A stretch of 64,000 bases of DNA from Theristus sp. LFF4_11 (taxonomy: Eukaryota; Nematoda; Chromadorea; Monhysterida; Xyalidae), in NCBI GenBank assembly GCA_030248135.1, contig JASANC010005298.1, positions 1-64,000 on the forward strand. Reading direction: 5' to 3'. The notes beneath the pieces are model-generated. The model searched no databases. It saw only the letters and a program-made list of their open reading frames with translations, and had not been told where the DNA came from. Every line of letters starts with the position of its first letter. The stretch's first letter is position 1. This document shows positions 23,964 through 35,719 of this stretch, piece after piece. The position numbers and the translations under genes were made by a program.

Positions 23964-26673
23964 GCACACGCACACGCACACGCACACGCACACGCACACG
24001 CACATGAACACGCACACGCACACGCACACGCACACGCACACGCACACGCACACGCACACGCACACGCACACGCACACGCACACGCACACGCACACGCACA
24101 CGCACACGCACACGCACACGCACATGAACACGCACACGCACACGCACACGCACACGCACACGCACACGCACACGCACACGCACACGCACACGCACATGAA
24201 CACGCACACGCACACGCACATGCACATGCACACGCACAAACGCACATACACGCATACACACATTTATAATTATGGCTTGTTTGTAATCATTGAGAAATGC
24301 ACACATACACAGCAACACAACACACTTTTATTTGCGCAACAGCTCAACGGAAGTCGGCTAAAGCTGTCGTCGTCAGCGTTTTGCTTGGCGTGGCATCGTT
24401 GCTCATCTTGTTGCTGGTTGTGTCTGTCACGCTATGGCTCCGGAAAGAGGTGAAATGGCGCAAATTCAGCCGTGAAATGCGCCTGACTAAGCGCAAACTG
24501 AATGAACCAAATGCGTACCTGGACAACATCAAGAAGTATGCTGGATCGCGTGTCTTTTACTTGTCGCTTGCTGATAGTGAATATTTGAGACGACTTTTCA
24601 CACGAACATCACGTTTTCAAGTAAAATAACCCGAAGCTTCAATAACAAGTTGTTGTGCATGAACAGATTAACAACAACTTTAGCTTTGATCTGCTGGAAG
24701 TGTCTGATGCAGCGGTTGAATTTAAAGAATACATTGGCGGGCGCAACGGATGCGTTTACAAAGGTTGGTCAAATATCCAAAACTTCTCAGTCGTCATACC
24801 AAAAAATCGGAGACGGGGGGAACCAAAAAACGAAAACCACATTCTCAGGACTTCTGAAAGGTCACAAGCTACTGATGAGCATTTGTTCGCGGGAAGTGCA
24901 ACCAGAAATCACACGTCGATACGGTTCACCGGAGGCACCAGTGCCGGCGGCCATCAAGACTCAGCGCGACGAAAGTGCAGACGCTCAGAAAGACTTCTTA
25001 CTGGAAGTTGGTCAGGGTGCTCGACCAGTGAGCAGAAATGAATTCCTTTACTTTGTGCAGCATGCGTTTGAAACTTTGAGTTGGAACTTTTCGACGGAGA
25101 ATTGGCGGTTTGTCGCACTACTGTCATTCAGTGCTGGCCAACCACAGTGTTTCTTTCCGCGTGCGGTGTTATGTTGCATGTCGCAACGCAACGTTGTGAA
25201 TGCGTTTGCAGATTCTGGTGACAAAGCAGCTGTTGCAGAGGATCGGCATGCATGAAAACATCGTGCATCCATTGGCATTCAGCACAAAAACACAGCCGAT
25301 CTGTCTAGTAATGGAGTACTGCAACCTTGGCAGTCTCGACGTTTGGCTACCGGCAGCGCGTCAATGGCTCGAGAAAGTAATGTCTAGTTGCTTGAAAATG
25401 TGAAAAAAAACAGTGGATGTAAAATTTTGGATAAAAGTACCGTTTTTTGTGTGTGGTGTGTGTACCCGTTAATGGTGATTGTGCACATCTCTTTGCTTCC
25501 CTTACTAATGATAGCAGAGTCTCAGCGTACCCGTTACTGCTGATTGTGTATCTCAGAATAACCGTCGAATGTTTTTTTAAGGCCAATTCATGCACGAAAT
25601 TTATATATCCTGCACGTCACGTATGAATGCTTGCAGTAACGAGCAGTTGTTCTAAAGATAACGTGACGTGACGTGACGTGACGTGACGTAACGTGACGTG
25701 ACGTGACGTGACATGACGTGGCGTGACGTGACGGATAAATTTATGTGCATGAAATGGCCTTTACACAGCCGGAAAGCGAGCGCGGCGCGATCAGTCCGCC
25801 CGTGAGCGAGTTGATGCTCTGCACGATCGCATTGCACGTTTGCGAGGCCATGGTTCGATTCACTGAGCTGGCATTCGTCCACCGCGACGTGGCGGCGCGC
25901 AACGTGCTGCTGCACCAGCAAATCGAACAGACCGCTCAATCGAGTTCGGGTGATCAGCCGAAAAACACAAGTAGAATCATTGCGAAACTGGCCGATTTCG
26001 GGCACGCGCGCCCATTGACGGCTGAAGACGAACAGGCAGAAGAAGCGCTCTACATTCGACGGTCGACGCAGCCAGTGCCAGTGCGCTTGATGGCACCTGA
26101 GTCGCTTGACCCTGATCGACAAGTGACCACGCCGATGTCAGAGGTGTAAGTTCATTGATACTGGAAAAGTGATTTTGAAATTTGACTTTTTATACAAACT
26201 GTTGCACTTCCAGTTGAAACTCAAAATTTTTTTTTCAAAAAAAATTTAAATTCGGCGGCGCGTGCATCACCAACTCATCACAGTGTGCCAGTGTGTTTGT
26301 ACACTGCGCCAGTGTGTATACCATAAAACAAGTGTGTGCACATGCTCACCAACACAGCATGTAACAACACACTCGTATTGTTTGCTCGCAGCTGGTCGTT
26401 TGGCGTGTTCTTGTACGAGCTGTTCACATTCGGCGAAACACCGTACAGCAGGCAGAACGTCGGTGTTGACCCGTTGACGGGCCTAACGCAGATGCGCAGT
26501 CATCTTGAGGCCGGCAACAGGCTGACGCTCGATCACCGGTATTGCCCGGTAGCTGACGAAATGCACGTAAACTGGTTGAACAGTGTTTTGTTGATCAGTT
26601 ACTACGGCTGTTGTTTTGGGCTCCTCGGAGTAGCAGAATGGCTATAAGATTCAAACTTGTGAAGGCGGTATGA
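16098..26673 (+). CDS. Receptor tyrosine kinase, 17 exons, about 862 residues
   Basis: Exons: 16098-16232, 16386-16613, 20018-20156, 21301-21405, 21922-21972, 22113-22228, 22912-22993, 23053-23097, 23278-23489, 23717-23867, 24343-24620, 24667-24763, 24849-25006, 25212-25376, 25769-26145, 26392-26566, 26599-26673; all phases agree. Residues 1-17 are a signal peptide (MRAWFILVIVLLETLNG), followed by a Cys-rich stretch (CADLHCFQACF ... CINDC), an FN3-like unit (about 70-170), further beta-rich and Cys-rich regions (CDHVRGADCDVYRQGRC), and a membrane segment at about 430-454. The kinase domain has a glycine loop IGGRNGCVYKG (537-547), AAIK Lys583, Glu599, HRDVAARN (Asp694, Asn699), DFG Asp730, MAPES and VWSFG. 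All catalytic residues are kept. The activation loop holds LYIRRS with Tyr749. The ectodomain family is not recognised. Exons 4-6 are the least certain. Exon 3 appears to end at a GC donor and the last intron would be only 32 nt. Confidence 0.85.
17456..17493. repeat. 38-bp imperfect palindrome, inverted copy of 641-678
   Basis: Same hairpin-forming 38 bases as at 641-678, in opposite orientation, inside intron 2 of the kinase gene. Confidence 0.7.
17740..18720 (+). repeat. Tandem satellite, unit about 149 bp, six to seven copies
   Basis: Units contain tccacggtatccatgtaatc, gctgcgtctgataggcta, tacccgtgcctgggttg and cctaaaaaacgttgttctg. The word ccac(g/a)gtatcc recurs at about 18081, 18230, 18378 and 18527, giving 148-149 bp spacing. 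The first units (17740-18030) are more diverged and the last ends near 18720. It lies in intron 2 of the kinase gene. Confidence 0.85.
18755..19298. mobile_element. Non-autonomous element with about 165-bp terminal inverted repeats
   Basis: 18755-18920 (starting acaagttcggaaaaatgccc) is almost perfectly repeated in reverse at 19138-19298. The middle of about 220 bp has no coding frame. Terminal inverted repeats of this length with no transposase indicate a MITE or foldback element. It sits immediately after the 149-bp satellite, in intron 2 of the kinase gene. Confidence 0.75.
20265..21170. mobile_element. Decayed mariner-like transposon with TA target duplication
   Basis: Terminal inverted repeats of about 110 bp begin CAGGGTGGGCC (20267) and end GGCCCACCCTG (21168), flanked on both sides by TA, the target duplication of the Tc1/mariner superfamily. 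Only about 0.9 kb remains, with a short transposase-like start inside (20799-20927). It lies in intron 3 of the kinase gene. Confidence 0.8.
20799..20927 (+). pseudogene. Truncated mariner-type transposase N-terminus
   Basis: The 42-codon frame begins MVKWTAEQRVWCAIWWEQSK, then SFSAVTGKFRIKFN, which matches the general pattern of the first helix-turn-helix of mariner/IS630 transposases (aromatic-rich, SAVxxKFxxxF). It stops after GREP; the DDE catalytic part is absent. The product cannot be an active transposase. Confidence 0.6.
21550..21925 (-). CDS. Possible exons on the strand opposite to the kinase gene
   Basis: Two open minus-strand pieces look protein-like: about 21925-21795 (NEMGLRMYATNVSVADG) after a possible acceptor ggtag, and about 21720-21550 (AWIELQFENGQSFVPTP) after ggtaacgtcag. 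They fill intron 4 of the kinase gene. A hydrophobic minus-strand frame at about 22526-22460 (MPSGIFLFLELLGKVIFLL) could supply a signal peptide. No family is recognised and these may be shadows or decayed exons. Confidence 0.25.
22348..22583 (+). other. Open frame with Ser-Gly repeat, unclear
   Basis: A plus-strand frame from the ATG at about 22348 encodes a basic protein with a short Ser-Gly run from a (GGTAGT)n tract at about 22395-22420 and ends GELLGMHA. It lies in intron 6 of the kinase gene. The repeat keeps several frames open, so coding status is doubtful. Confidence 0.2.
23922..24245 (+). repeat. (CACACG)n microsatellite
   Basis: About 320 bp of nearly pure CACACG hexamer with rare CACATG and CACATGAA interruptions at about 24001, 24121 and 24193. 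It is in intron 10 of the kinase gene, just before the transmembrane exon. Long frames through it on both strands are artefacts of the repeat. Confidence 0.95.
25661..25733 (+). repeat. (TGACG)n pentanucleotide repeat
   Basis: About 14 units of GTGAC/TGACG with a few single-base changes, 35 bp before the kinase exon that encodes HRDVAARN. Confidence 0.9.
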
Positions 26674-27868
26674 TTATTGACGCATGCGTGCATGTATAGC
26701 TGTGACCAGTAAAATATTATGTCACCAACCATATGACCGATGGGAATATTTTCCGTCACAGTGATTCCTTGCTGGCTCATTTCAAACTAGACCAGTAGTG
26801 TCTCAAAAAAACTTCAGATTCATGCATCTTCACTTCGGATTGTTTCCATCCTAAAAAACTCATGAGGGCGATTCAGAACGAACACGCGTTAAAAACGCCA
26901 AATTCCAAGTTCAAATTCATTCCAAAGTCTATAACTTCATGCCATGCCAAAATTTGTGCCAAAATTTTAAAAAATGACAAAAAAAGCCAATGCAATTTTT
27001 TTAAATAAGACGAATTTTGGCATGGGGTTTGGCATGGAATAAATTTGGGATCAATTTTTGAATGGATTTTGGCGCGCGCGTGCTGCTTGACCACACACCA
27101 GGAAAAACTAGCAGAACGCTATTATAGACGATTCAAAGCAAAACTTTCCATTTGATCACTTTTTCTCGTTCAAGGTGAAAAAAACGCAACAAACATGAAA
27201 CAACAGTGCATGCGCACTCAAAACGGAAAACTCGACAAAAAACATGAAACAACTTCGCCGTTTGGGAATCAAATTTTATATGTGGCAAACTGTGTGGGGG
27301 GACGCGAAGCCAAAAAGATTCAAAAGTAAGCCCACGTCATGCGTGATAAATATATTGCAATATTTGCGGGCTACATCATTCATTTGAGGCATGATACGCA
27401 CCCGAGGGACGCATTGCACAGAGTTTCACAGTTGTTTTCACAAGTGTACAAGCAGTAAGTTTTCGATTGTTTTGCTTTTTTTTCACTTCTTTTATCCCCA
27501 TTACAATTTGCGATGTCCGAGTTAAGTTTAGATTACAGTTATTTTGAAATGTCGCTGATTCCGTTCCATTTGCTGTCCACATTCCGCTTGCTTAACTCAA
27601 CTACCGATTACATACAGCTACGGTATCTATGATTGTAATTGGTCTTTTGAAACGACTTCTGGTTGGTTACACCGCGGTCAATTGAAAATGTAACTTTGCT
27701 TTTCATGTTTTTATACTCGTGAAAGTTTTTTTTATTTTCTTACCAAACACAAAACAAAATCTAGCAACAGAACCAAAAGAAAAGAATATAAATCAGCAAG
27801 CACTATTTCCAAGTAACCATTTTCAGACTTTGAGTTCACACGGTTGAAAGAAATTGTTGCCGATAACG
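26674..27868. other. Intergenic region between kinase and globin 1
   Basis: No further kinase exon was found, although the frame at the end of exon 17 has a possible donor (gcg/gtatga). AATAAA occurs near 27038. A short open piece at 27828-27868 after an acceptor-like ttttcag reads FEFTRLKEIVADNDVP in one frame and could be a 5' exon or UTR of globin 1. Confidence 0.4.
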
Positions 27869-30800
27869 ATGTACCAGGTGGCAAAAGTTGTGCGTCAACG
27901 CAAAGAACTGGCAAAGGAGCTGGCTGGTGGCGGTGACAGTTCGCCTAAGGTTATGTGATGCTGCAAAAGTTCATTGTTTTGATTTGCTTTCGACCACACA
28001 AAGGCAGTCACATTCACATTACACACACACAAAGATTTCGATTCACAAACACGCGTTCCAAACCGCAAAGCTGATGAAAGCTAAAAAAGCGCCAGATTTT
28101 ATCATTTCTACTGACTGGCACAATCAGTAGCGCACCTAAATACAGCCAATCCAGCGAAGGGCGGCTGTGATCAACAAAAGGCGAATAGGCAAAAGTACTT
28201 GTGCAAAACTGCGTTTTTTTTTCAAGGAAACTGTTGAATGCTTCGTCTTTTTTTGAATAAAAAAGCGTATTTTGCCATTTCTCCAGACGTTCGGTAAGGG
28301 CCGCACAACTGCAATTGCGGGCGAGAAGTTGCACGCTGACCACAGACGTCATGAACTGTACATGATAAAAATGCAACGTTTGAATCAGGGCGAAATCATG
28401 GCCCTGAAAGTCACCTGGAGACGACTCAGGGAGTGTGAGTGATTTCATCGTTGGCTCTTGGGCGTCTGTGGTGTTGTTGGGTTTTTATGGTATAATCGCC
28501 TTAGATCGCTATAAAGCAGAGGCACGTTTTTTAATGAAAGAATCAAATCGTGTAAATCGGCGGCGTTGGGTTACAGAGAAGCTCACCACACCTCAAGTCC
28601 ACCAACCAATTTATCAAATAGCAGCCATTCAGCTTTTCATGCAATAAAACTGAAAATGCACCGTAAAACGTGTACCGTAACAATTGTTGTGTGGCGAGCC
28701 ACTTAACCCTTCAGTGTGTGGCGTGTCGGTGTGTTTGCGTGACACATTCCACCAAAGTGACCATAACCAGTGCACCTGTCGCAGGTCTTGGCGGCCGGCT
28801 GACAGCGCGCCTGATGCAGGAGGCGTTTGCGAAAGTGGCCGAGAACAAACGCGAGCTGAAGGGCGTCTTTGCGAAGGCGGCGTTCGTGCACGTGCTCGTC
28901 GACAATCGCACGTACGGCGGAGTCGCGACGCAGAACGACCACGCCAGGTTCCTGGACGATTACATGCAGGACGTGATCGACTTCGTCAGCGGCTACCTGA
29001 CCACACCGCCGAGCATGCCTTCGTCCATTGGTGAGCAAACGTTCGTTCATTTGCAGACACCCAGGATTTCAGGAATTCTCCGAATTTCAATTATTGAATG
29101 TCGCCAATTGAACTTAAAAAAGAGCGATAAGATTAATTTCCTCCCACCAGCGGCTCGTCACTACGCGCTGTGTCCGCTTGGAATGGACATCGCCATCTGG
29201 GAGAGCCTTGGCGAGACGCTGTCCGAGTTGATCGGCAAGCAGGAGTGCGTCCGTGCGTTCCCGTACGCGCCGAAAGCGTGGAACACGCTGATTGCTGCGC
29301 TGACCGACTACTTCTGCCACGGCTTTCAGGTGTGCCTTTTATTATTCCAATTAAACGCAATAATTGCACAATGACTTCAATTTGGGAAATCTATTTCCAC
29401 ACAGACAGCAGAGCGAATGCCGCAAGACCCTCTGTGGAAGCGAGTTCGTTACGAGCCAAAGTTGAAGCAGCGACTTCGACCGAGTGACGTGGAGAAGAAA
29501 CGATCGAAAAGTGCCACGGTGCACAGTAGGCCGCTGTTCAAGGACGTCGCCACGGTGGTCACCGAACAGGCGGCGGGGCGCACCAAGCGCAAACACGTGG
29601 ACACAAACGGGCAACAGGACGATGCAACACGCACGAGCAATCACACACAAGCAAACTTGAAAAAATCAAGCAGCAGCGATCAAGAATCGATCAAACAACG
29701 CTGGACGCACGTCGCACACCTGGCGCTGCTCGACAGCAACCTCAAGAAACACCGCTCGACAGACAAAGAGAATGAAACGGCGCATGGAAGCGAGACCGTC
29801 GATGGCGAAAGTGGTGCAAATGAGCGCAAGCTTCACAGCAGCTCACTCCAGTGCCGTGCAAGGTATCGCTCCGTTCAAACTCAGACGACGCTACTCGGTG
29901 TGCAAGTGCAGTCGCTGCTGTTGCTCAAGGTCTGCAAAAAAGCCTGTTCGGTCGTTTGGTTTGCTTATGGTCAAAAAACACAATATGAACATGGTTGGTT
30001 TGTTTGATTTTCAGGAACGACAGGACCAGATGCCGATAAAAAGCAATACCGGCAAAGAAGAGCGCACGACCCAGCCAGCGGAGCCAGCAGAAACCAACGA
30101 CCTCAAAGTGAACATTTCCTCGTTACAGGGTGTGCCGTGCAGCCGCCCGTTCCACCGGTATCACCAGCCGAAACGCGCTCAGTCAGTGGCCAGTCGCTTC
30201 CCCGTCACTACAACTGAGCAAACGTACAACACTCAAAGTCCGTCACAGAACAGAATCGGAAACTCCGACAAGAAACGGCGCATTTTCGAGAACAAACAAC
30301 AGTCGCTGCCGTTGGACGAGGGGGTGATTGGGCGGGATGAACGCAGCAATCAGGGTGCTGCACTGGACAGGAGTCACCGAGCGACAGAGTCAGCGCCGAA
30401 CGTGCACTGGCCGGACGGCACCGCTTCACCGGAGTCACCTGAAATCGGCGCAAAAGTGTCGAGTGTCGGCAACGTTAGCGCAACACCACTGAGCACCAGA
30501 AGAGACGGCACGTTCAAGAAGCAGTGCTCATTGCCGTTGCTGAGCAGCGCACCAACGCCAACGCTGGACGCTGCCAGCGAGGACTCGGACGAATCAACGC
30601 TCGTTGACAACAACACCAATGTCACGCGACCAATCAGTGAGGAGAAGAACATTTCGCAACATCAAAAGCCGCCGCTGAATCGATCTCTGCGGAGGAGTGG
30701 ACACAGTTCGTCCATGATCGTGCTGGACAGCATCTCTCCGAACAAAAAGACTGATCTCAAGGGTAACCGGAATTTGGATGTTAGCGAGCTTTGTCACCAG

Positions 30801-32274
30801 TCAAATCGAGTCAGCAGACAAATGACCGTCACACCGTCGCTCGTTGACAATTCTCCGCATCAACGCCAACATTTGTCTCGTCACCCGAATCACCAGTGGA
30901 ACGAGATGTACCGAATTCAGCTGCGAGTGAATGCGCACCGCGTTCGCAAGTTCCTCACGAAAACCGCCGGCGCCACACGCCCGATCCTGCGCAGTTGGTC
31001 GGCCGATCCACAGGAGTGTCACGGTCACGCACAAGTGAACAGACCAGACGAAGCTGGCAGCGAAACAGCGGAGCCGACAGTTGTGGGCTCACCTGCTGGC
31101 GAGCGTGCAGCAACCGACAGAGCCAAAGAAACCGAACTCACTGGTGACACTTTGCAACTGAACGCGAAACGAAACAAATTTGCGAGGCACCGCTCGACCA
31201 GCGTCAACGTGTCGCCAGCTGGCGTCGAATGTCTTGGCGGCATTCGAGTGGAGTCTGCGTTTCTTGACGATTTGCTGAACAACAACATTGGTGAATGCAA
31301 GCACACACCGGAGGATGGACCAGCGACCAACACCGCTAATCGGTATGAATTAGTGATCACAAAAAAAATCTCGCATTGGCTTTTAAAAAACACCAGCTGC
31401 ATTTTTTTGTTAATTCAACTAGCGTTTTCAATTGAAAGAACTCCAGGCAAACGCCAAGGTGGTACGCCGTTTGTCAAGGGGCAATGAGTTAAAATATTTG
31501 CTCTATCGGTCACACACAACATAATTGACGCTTGCTTAATGATATGAATTTTGTTGTAAGGCGATCAAATCAACTGCCATGCTTGGGTTTTCAAGCATTT
31601 GTCTAGCGTTTTTCAATGGAAAACGCCAGCAGCGTTTTTATCGCCGACGCCAGAGCAGGTATCATAACAGAGCATGACATTGTTGCTGATTGACCGTTTT
31701 TTGTAGTGACGCACGCTGAACGTGATGTGACCTCCATTGATATGCGCACAGAATTGAGCGGTTCTTGCAAACAAAGAATAATGACACGCCTCTTTCCAGC
31801 GGCAACCGACCGAAAGAGCAGAGCAAGGGGCCGAAATCGTTGGTGTCCCTGGCGCTCGAGTCCCCATGCCGTCGTATTCTGTCGAGTGTCTGTCAGCAGC
31901 CAACGAACAAGCCGACGACCACCACGGCCACCGAGGCGTCAACGTGCGTCCGTCATCATCTGGTACGCGACTCTCTGCGCCGCATGCAACAGCTACGCCG
32001 GGTGCACCTGCCGCAGTTGTCCGCGTGCCTCTGGCAACGTCTGATGGTCGTCGACAAACTGTCGCCGTTGAACGAGCACAACGTCAACATCAACATCAAC
32101 AACAACAACAAAAGCGCACACGGTGACACCGCGGCCGACGATCAACTGGAAACGCTGATGCTCACCGACGCACTGGAGGAGCAACGCGACGTCAACGGTA
32201 ATTACGCGCAGCGCTTCAGGTGGCGACGCGAGTCGTCGTGCGAACAGTGTCAGCAGCAGCAGCAGTTGCAGTGA
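27869..32274 (+). CDS. Globin 1 with a very long C-terminal extension
   Basis: Seven exons (27869-27949, 28389-28434, 28785-29030, 29151-29329, 29405-29929, 30015-31342, 31752-32274) join in phase to 975 residues. The globin fold covers about residues 26-184: helix A LKVTWRRL (Trp37), helices B-C (ARLMQEAFAKVAENK), distal-side TQNDHARF with candidate E7 His95, proximal AARHYAL with candidate F8 His128, and helix H (KAWNTLIAALTDYFCHGF). Both haem-ligand positions are histidine, so haem binding is likely; the function (oxygen carriage, sensing, redox) cannot be told. Residues 185-975 are hydrophilic, basic and Ser/Thr/Asn/Gln-rich with no recognised domain, ending in a short Gln run. Such an extension is unusual for a globin. 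It is the first of four related genes in this window. Confidence 0.82.
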
Positions 32275-34900
32275 ACAAAACATTGTGAAAAACAAAGCGA
32301 AATTGCAGTAAATGTCTGTGAAGTAGAAGCTTTGCTTGAGGGCTAACAGGAAACGCGCTGAGAACTGCGCGGACACCATGCACAACACACAGTTGGGATT
32401 CCCAGAAGGGCTGTGGGATTGTGGAGAATTGGAAACTCCCTCCCGTGTGTGTTTTTCAATGCAAAGACGAACAGAGGTGTTTGTATTTCCGGCCAGTTCT
32501 AACAGATTTTGTTGTGTTCCCATTTGGTTGATTTCGCACGCGTTTAGTTGCATGCAACAGTTGTTTCAAAACATTTCCATTTTTAAAGTTTTTAGTGAAA
32601 CCATACCACCGTCATGTCGCATTGTCTGCTTGATTGAAATACTGTCTGTAAACAACATATTTTTGAAAATTGGTGCACGTGGGCTTCTGCTGTTTACAGA
32701 TGTAGCTGGAATTGTTCTGTCGTCGACGTCATTTTACTTATTATCTACTCTCATCTTATTAAAAACCAGATAATCCAATGATGTTTTTAACGGTAATAGA
32801 CTGCGTACGTACTTCAATGTACTTGTTGAATGAAAGAAACCCCACCAGGAAACCATATCTTGGGCACAATATAATCTTTCTCAATTTACAAATATAAACA
32901 TGGCAGAGAGACACAGACAAATGAAAAACGGAATACCTAGGATTCTGTTGTGGGCATTTATTGCTTGGGTACAAAAGATTCTCGTGGACGCGACGCCTCA
33001 CTCGGCTTTCTACTTTTAATCAACGACAAATTTGTTCTGATTAAAAATGTTCCGTGATTAAAAATTTTTCACAAACATTCTCGCACGCAGGCCTAGACAT
33101 TTGCAGACAATTTGATGAAAAACAACATCCAGGCAGAAATTCAGGTTTACAAACAATAAAACTGACGAGCATTTTTAAATATTTACTTCGAAAAAAGTTC
33201 TGCACGAGTGTTATGCAGCTGCACCGAGAAGTGCACGATCATCTGCATTTTACCGCGTTTTACCGGTTCTGCGATAGACCTGAGCAGGAATTTCTCAGGA
33301 GACCTGAGAAGGACCTTTCTTGCTCGCAGTTTGTCTGACTTGCTCTTTTTGTTTAATTATTTTGCCAAGTGATTGATGTCAATTAACGTCCATGTTTCAG
33401 TTGGAAATGGTTTGTCTGCTTCGTTTTTTTTTCTTTGTCTTGCACAATTCAGCGTTAAAAACGTTTTCGTTAGTTTATTTTTTAATTTACTCACAGCCTA
33501 AACCATTGTTTTTCTTTTTGCTCCTGCGTTTGCGAAACAAATTTCCTCAACTAATTCAAAACTCAATTCAATCCAGTATTCAGTTTTTTTCCCATATCAA
33601 ACAGGGGTGGCTCATATTGAGTGTTTTTTTAAATGCGGAAGACGCATGTTAGTCTGGTTGCTTGCACCAGCATTACCGTTTTGTAACTTTTTCTAATCCA
33701 CACAAATGTGTGTTTGAATGTTTGCTACGCTGCTGGATGACAAAAAGAAATTTAAGAACCATATTCAACTGCCCACGAGCGATATTGTTCACCATTTTGT
33801 GCAGTTTGATTGAGAAATTTTTGGAACAAAAAGTTTAGTTTTCACGTCATATCAGTAGTAAACAGGCATTTGATAACCATTTTTTCTAGGATGTCTGGCT
33901 GAATAAAAGCTTTTGGTGTGCTAATGCGTTTGTGCAATTGTTTTTTAGTGTCTGTCGTGGACTTGTTCGTGTGTTTCCAGTCAACAGGCGGACAGCAGCA
34001 AAGATACACATTGCCATGTGATACTGCATGTGTGCCTGTGTGTTTGTGACCGTGCACATTACTTTAGGCCTTAGGCTGGTGCAACATGAAACTTTCAGAC
34101 ATACGCAAGTTCAATTAAAAGGGCGTTCATAAATCGTGTTGATTAGCATCAGATTCGAAAAATGAAGCCGGACACACAGACACCTGATTACCATGCGTGG
34201 TAAACGCAGTTTACATTTCTCATCTAAAAATAAAATCATTATTTATAATATCGACACTTCGCGCGTTGCTCATGCTTATCGCATCGAAACTGATCGTGAT
34301 TACGCAGAAAAAGGAAAATGCCAATGTCGAAGTCCAATGTTAATGCCATTCTAATCTCAAGATCAGGGTTGTGGCGAATTGGAGAATTTGTGGTTTCGCT
34401 TTCAAATATCCCATCTCATGGCGAGGGCATTGGTTTACGGGACGCTCAGCCGTTCAGTCACCCCTTTACACACAATCAAGTGCACGGTGTGTCGGTCTAA
34501 TCCTTGTGCTTTTTGCATTTGTAAACTTTTGTTATTGCTGAGCGGCGAATCGATGCGATCAACTGAAACGGACAATAAACAGACGACCAGTAATGCGGTA
34601 ATCGAGGTCGTGATTCTAGTGTTATGACGCCTCCACGAGCATTTCTCTTGTGAGAGCGCAAACAGAACAATATTTTTTTACTAAGAATTGTTTTTTGGCA
34701 CTAAGATTATTCATAACATTATGTCGCTAAGATGATGTCATGTTATTTGACACGATTTTGCGTGCCTGTATTGTGTTACTGAAAATTGAGTTTTCATTTG
34801 CGATGTTTGATGTTTGCTTCATGTTTGATATTTGTGCGCTGATTGACAATCATTCCAATCGTGCGTGTCATGCTATGCGGGGTGCGGAACTTGCGTCATA
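32275..34900. other. Intergenic region, no gene recognised
   Basis: Only short AT-rich frames are seen. A fragment at about 34400-34460 (catggcgagggcattggttt) resembles 44195-44250, part of a SINE-like repeat. Confidence 0.5.
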
Positions 34901-34904
34901 TAAT

Positions 34905-35160
34905 TAATTGCGTGTTGACATACAATATGGCCGAAGAAATGAGGCAGTCCGTCAAGGCGGCATCAGTCGCAGACTAGGAGTTGTCTTTTTCAAAACTGCA
35001 AACATAATTCCCAATCATGTGTGCAACGGAAAAAGAATGAACAGAATAGCGCGAATAATCCGTTAGTTTAAAAAAACACGTCAAATTTAGCACACAAATT
35101 GGTTTCTGAACGTCTTTTTTCTTACATTCAAAATTCGCGCGCTCCTTGAACCCTGAAAAA
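34905..35160 (+). repeat. Dispersed repeat, copy 3 (longest)
   Basis: This copy contains the whole of 1-190 in reverse complement (gaggcagtccgtcaaggcgg ... gtttctgaacgtc) and extends through ttcaaaattcgcgcgctcc shared with 7340-7357. It is about 170 bp upstream of the secreted-peptide gene. Confidence 0.7.
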
Positions 35161-35333
35161 AGCTGCCATGTTTAATCGGCCATACCGTAATTGCTTTGCA
35201 TAATATACACCGTATAAATTGCGTGTTTGACATTTTTTACTATTTGTTTTCAGATCTGCATGAAGCCCATATTCGAATATTTTCATCCAAAACTGATGTG
35301 CCGTTGATTAATTGGATGTAAGAGGTGCCACCA

Positions 35334-35678
35334 ATGATTCCGCTCCTAATGGCGACCGTTAACAGCAGAAATACCGTTTTGCTGGTGCTCGCTTGTCTGC
35401 TGTGTGTCCCACCACTGTCCGTCAATGGCAATCCGCTCGTGCAGCCAGCCAGTGCCACTCCGGACAACAAGAAACACGCCAACACACAGACAATGCGGCC
35501 ACCGATAATTCTGGACAAGAAAACCACGGAATTACTGAAGCAACTAGATGCGTTCATCGCCGAGTACAACAGGCGTCTGCGACAGAGACGCAAACTGAGA
35601 CACCAACGGACGCATTCGCGTCGTCGACAATACTTGGCGTTCGCTCATGAACTGTGGGTCGTCAGACAGGCAATGTGA
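35334..35678 (+). CDS. Short secreted protein, possible peptide-hormone precursor
   Basis: A single frame of 114 residues from the ATG at 35334 (a second in-frame ATG at 35349 would also serve). Residues about 12-32 are a signal peptide (NTVLLVLACLLCVPPLSVNG). The rest is polar and basic, with RPPIILDKKTTELLKQLDAF, a strongly basic stretch (RRLRQRRKLRHQR) and SRRRQYLAF, rich in dibasic sites for prohormone processing. The RPP ... LxxLDxF pattern is faintly like neuropeptide F, but no RxRFG amidation motif is present. AATAAA lies at 35712-35717, 34 bp after the stop, which supports a real 3' end. Family not recognised. Confidence 0.55.
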   Translation: MIPLLMATVNSRNTVLLVLACLLCVPPLSVNGNPLVQPASATPDNKKHANTQTMRPPIILDKKTTELLKQLDAFIAEYNRRLRQRRKLRHQRTHSRRRQYLAFAHELWVVRQAM

Positions 35679-35719
35679 ACGATGCTTGAGCGTTCGCTCG
35701 ACAATTTACTCAATAAAAC

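Noticed and set aside
23853..24453. Long His-Ala, Thr-His, Cys-Val and Arg-Val frames on both strands
   Set aside because: They are artefacts of the (CACACG)n microsatellite, whose six-base period has no stop in most frames, and they lie in an intron.
28684..29050. Frames rich in Arg on both strands over globin 1 exon 3
   Set aside because: GC-rich coding exon produces open shadows; the chosen frame has the globin motifs and matching splice phases.
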